A stretch of 8,140 nucleotides of DNA from JAKIWV01 sp049800095 (GTDB lineage: Archaea; Thermoplasmatota; Thermoplasmata; Lutacidiplasmatales; UBA184). The position numbers and the translations under genes are program-made. The stretch covers positions 1 to 8,140 of the forward strand of contig JBARJD010000039.1 of NCBI GenBank assembly GCA_049800095.1, written 5' to 3'. Of the stretch, positions 6,721 through 8,140 are shown piece after piece. The notes under the pieces were generated by a model. The model searched no databases, was not told the DNA's origin, and saw only the letters and a program-made list of their open reading frames with translations. Within the stretch, counting starts at the first letter, position 1, and each line of letters starts with the position of its first letter.

Positions 6721-6748
6721 GTCCAATCTGGACGACTCACGGTTGGAC
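6721..6748. promoter_or_regulatory. Possible operator: repeated TGGAC half-sites in a divergent promoter region
   Basis: GTCCA-ATC-TGGAC forms a perfect 13-bp inverted repeat (6721-6733). A further TTGGAC lies at 6743-6748 and pairs as an inverted repeat with GTCCAA at 6721-6726. The two TGGAC copies are 15 bases apart, start to start. The sites lie 36-63 bp upstream of the regulator's ATG and 26-53 bp upstream of the TATA-like tract of the surface-protein gene. That suits autoregulation or control of both genes, but binding is not shown. An ACAT-N6-ATGT inverted repeat (6747-6760) adjoins them. Confidence 0.4.
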
Positions 6749-6773
6749 ATTTCTTGATGTAAGCCTGTCGGCG

Positions 6774-6783
6774 TTAATTTTTT
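6774..6783 (+). promoter_or_regulatory. TATA-like tract of the surface-protein gene
   Basis: TTAATTTTTT is the most AT-rich run in the intergenic region. It lies 40-50 bases upstream of the ATG at 6824. With an archaeal start about 25 bases downstream, transcription would begin near 6800-6805, just before the SD. The complementary strand could also serve the divergent regulator gene with a longer leader. Confidence 0.5.
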
Positions 6784-6806
6784 GCCAGGTAGCCCACGAG
6801 GCTGCA

Positions 6807-6811
6807 GGAGG
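6807..6811 (+). promoter_or_regulatory. Shine-Dalgarno site of the surface-protein gene
   Basis: GGAGG lies 12 bases before the ATG at 6824. The spacing is a little long but the site is clear, and it supports that start. Confidence 0.5.
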
Positions 6812-6823
6812 ACAGACACGAAT

Positions 6824-8140
6824 ATGAACGCCCGAACGACAGCGCCCTCCAAGCTCCGAACGCTTCCCATACTGGGGACGGTGATCGTAGCGGGCGCGAT
6901 CCTGGTGATGCTCCTTGCGTTGCCGGTTCTCGCGTCCCCGCTCTCCGCTCCAGCGGTTTCGAGCGGGCTCGCGCCGACCCTCTCGCCCGCCTTGAACCCG
7001 GCCGTCCAGCAATGGGCGTACGGCGGGACCAAGACAATCTCCGGTGACATCTCCGTCACCGGGTCCAACGGGAACGGATTCGAGCTCCAGTACCACGCGT
7101 TCTACGGTTGGACCGTCGTCTTCACCCAGACCAACAACACCACCAACAGCGGATTCCAGATCGAGTCGCAGCGCACCGCGGCCGCGGAGCTCTGGGTGAA
7201 CCTCTGCACCCCGGACTGCGCGTCGCCGACCTGGACGGGTAACTACACGGCGAACGCCAACGAGATCGCCACCGCGTTCGGAAATTTCACGCGGGACGGG
7301 ACGGTCTACGTCGACGGCGCCTCGAGCCCAGCGCTCGGCTTCCTCAACGGCTCGGGCGCCACCCAGGACGCGCTCCACTCCAAGCTGACGGTGACCGGAG
7401 CGATGGACAAGGTATCCAACTGGTGGTTCAACGTCACTGGAGTCGCTCAGGCCCAGGTGTCGTTCAACCCGGAGCTCGGGTTGATCCCCTACAGCCTGAC
7501 TGCCGGCGAGAGCTGGAACAGCTCCGCCGCCTTCGTCTTGACGGGCAACTACGCGCTCCAGTGGGACTTCGTCGGCCCCCACACGCAGTCGAGCGGGACC
7601 CCCAGCGGCACGATCTCTGCCAACGGCACCGTCGATCTGGTAGGCGCCTACAGCCAGGACCTACTCCTCAACAACAAGGAGAACACCCACATCCTGCTGC
7701 TCGCGCTTTCGGGCCCGTTCGACGTCTTCGATGGCGTGATCATCCTCCCCCACATGGGGAACGTCTTTAGCGGCGACCCCAAGGCGCTCGGTGGACAAGG
7801 CCTCGGCTTCGCACCGGTCGCTGCGACGAGCGCGGTCGACTACGACACGGCCAGTTCTCACCTCGGCATCGCCGCGGCCGCCACGACGTTCGCACCCGGC
7901 GTTTCGGGATCGGTTCCGACCACCGCGGTCACCCCGATGGCTACGGCCACCTCGGGTGGCGATATCCAGGCCCAACCCATGACCGTGCCCGTCGCGCAGT
8001 CCTGCGCGTCGAGCCTCGCCAAGGGCGGGACCTGCGCTACGACGCCGACCTACCCCCCCATCATCGCGTTCTTCCACACGAGCGTGGGCGAGGTCGTTGC
8101 GCTGGCGGTAGGTGTCGTCGCTCTGGTCGCGGTGCTAGGT
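6824..8140 (+). CDS. Secreted/membrane-anchored surface protein (3' end outside window)
   Basis: The frame is open from the ATG to the right edge, giving 439 residues without a stop. After a basic N-terminus (KLRTLP) comes a hydrophobic segment at about residues 15-37 ending LPVLAS, a signal peptide or anchor. A long Ser/Thr/Gly/Asn-rich, beta-type ectodomain follows. It carries eight Asn-X-Ser/Thr sequons (Asn104, 105, 140, 154, 175, 203, 232, 267). Two close cysteine pairs, CTPDC (128, 132) and 394/404, could form disulfides. From about residue 421 a second hydrophobic stretch (VVALAVGVVALVAVLG) begins and runs into the edge; it is probably a C-terminal membrane anchor. The architecture suits an archaeal cell-surface glycoprotein; I recognise no enzymatic domain. 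Aspartate, asparagine and threonine content is much higher than in the neighbouring proteins, as expected for an exported protein. Secretion is well supported; function is unknown. Confidence 0.85.
   Translation, partial: MNARTTAPSKLRTLPILGTVIVAGAILVMLLALPVLASPLSAPAVSSGLAPTLSPALNPAVQQWAYGGTKTISGDISVTGSNGNGFELQYHAFYGWTVVFTQTNNTTNSGFQIESQRTAAAELWVNLCTPDCASPTWTGNYTANANEIATAFGNFTRDGTVYVDGASSPALGFLNGSGATQDALHSKLTVTGAMDKVSNWWFNVTGVAQAQVSFNPELGLIPYSLTAGESWNSSAAFVLTGNYALQWDFVGPHTQSSGTPSGTISANGTVDLVGAYSQDLLLNNKENTHILLLALSGPFDVFDGVIILPHMGNVFSGDPKALGGQGLGFAPVAATSAVDYDTASSHLGIAAAATTFAPGVSGSVPTTAVTPMATATSGGDIQAQPMTVPVAQSCASSLAKGGTCATTPTYPPIIAFFHTSVGEVVALAVGVVALVAVLG

Noticed and set aside
6737..7582. A 281-codon minus-strand frame opposite the surface-protein gene
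   Set aside because: Composition is Arg/Gly/Val-rich shadow sequence. It would cover the intergenic promoter region, and the plus frame has a signal segment, sequons and an SD.

Overview
The window looks like chromosomal DNA from a high-GC archaeon. The signs are a Rad50-type ATPase, TATA-like boxes followed at the archaeal distance by Shine-Dalgarno (SD) leaders, a secreted protein rich in Asn-X-Ser/Thr sequons with terminal hydrophobic segments, and dense coding with G/C-rich third positions. A Thermoplasmatota lineage from soil, sediment or marine habitats would fit, but that is inference and no marker gene here proves it. I see no mobile element, CRISPR array or rRNA, and no convincing tRNA.

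Layout. (1) 1-1146, plus strand: the C-terminal part of a Rad50-like protein, cut by the left edge. (2) 1134-2165, minus strand: an aldo/keto reductase that overlaps the end of rad50 tail to tail. (3) 2347-2463, plus strand: a possible 38-residue, very basic zinc-finger protein in the only real gap of the left half. (4) 5542 down to 2479, minus strand: a tight four-gene operon running IscU/SufU-type Fe-S scaffold, 2[4Fe-4S] ferredoxin, B12-binding-type radical SAM enzyme, tandem GNAT-like protein. (5) 5621-6685, minus strand: a winged-helix regulator directly upstream of the operon. (6) 6824-8140, plus strand: a secreted or membrane-anchored surface protein, divergent from the regulator and cut by the right edge.

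How the genes may work together. The operon has a clear TATA box and SD in the 78-bp gap behind the regulator gene. Its junctions are a 3-nt gap, an 8-nt overlap and a 6-nt gap, so the four proteins are probably made together. The simplest reading is a cluster-assembly scaffold and a low-potential electron carrier serving a cobalamin-type radical SAM enzyme, with an acyltransferase-like partner acting on the same unknown substrate or pathway. This operon is the most interesting unit in the window. The 138-bp divergent region between the regulator and the surface-protein gene carries repeated TGGAC half-sites that could be the regulator's operator.
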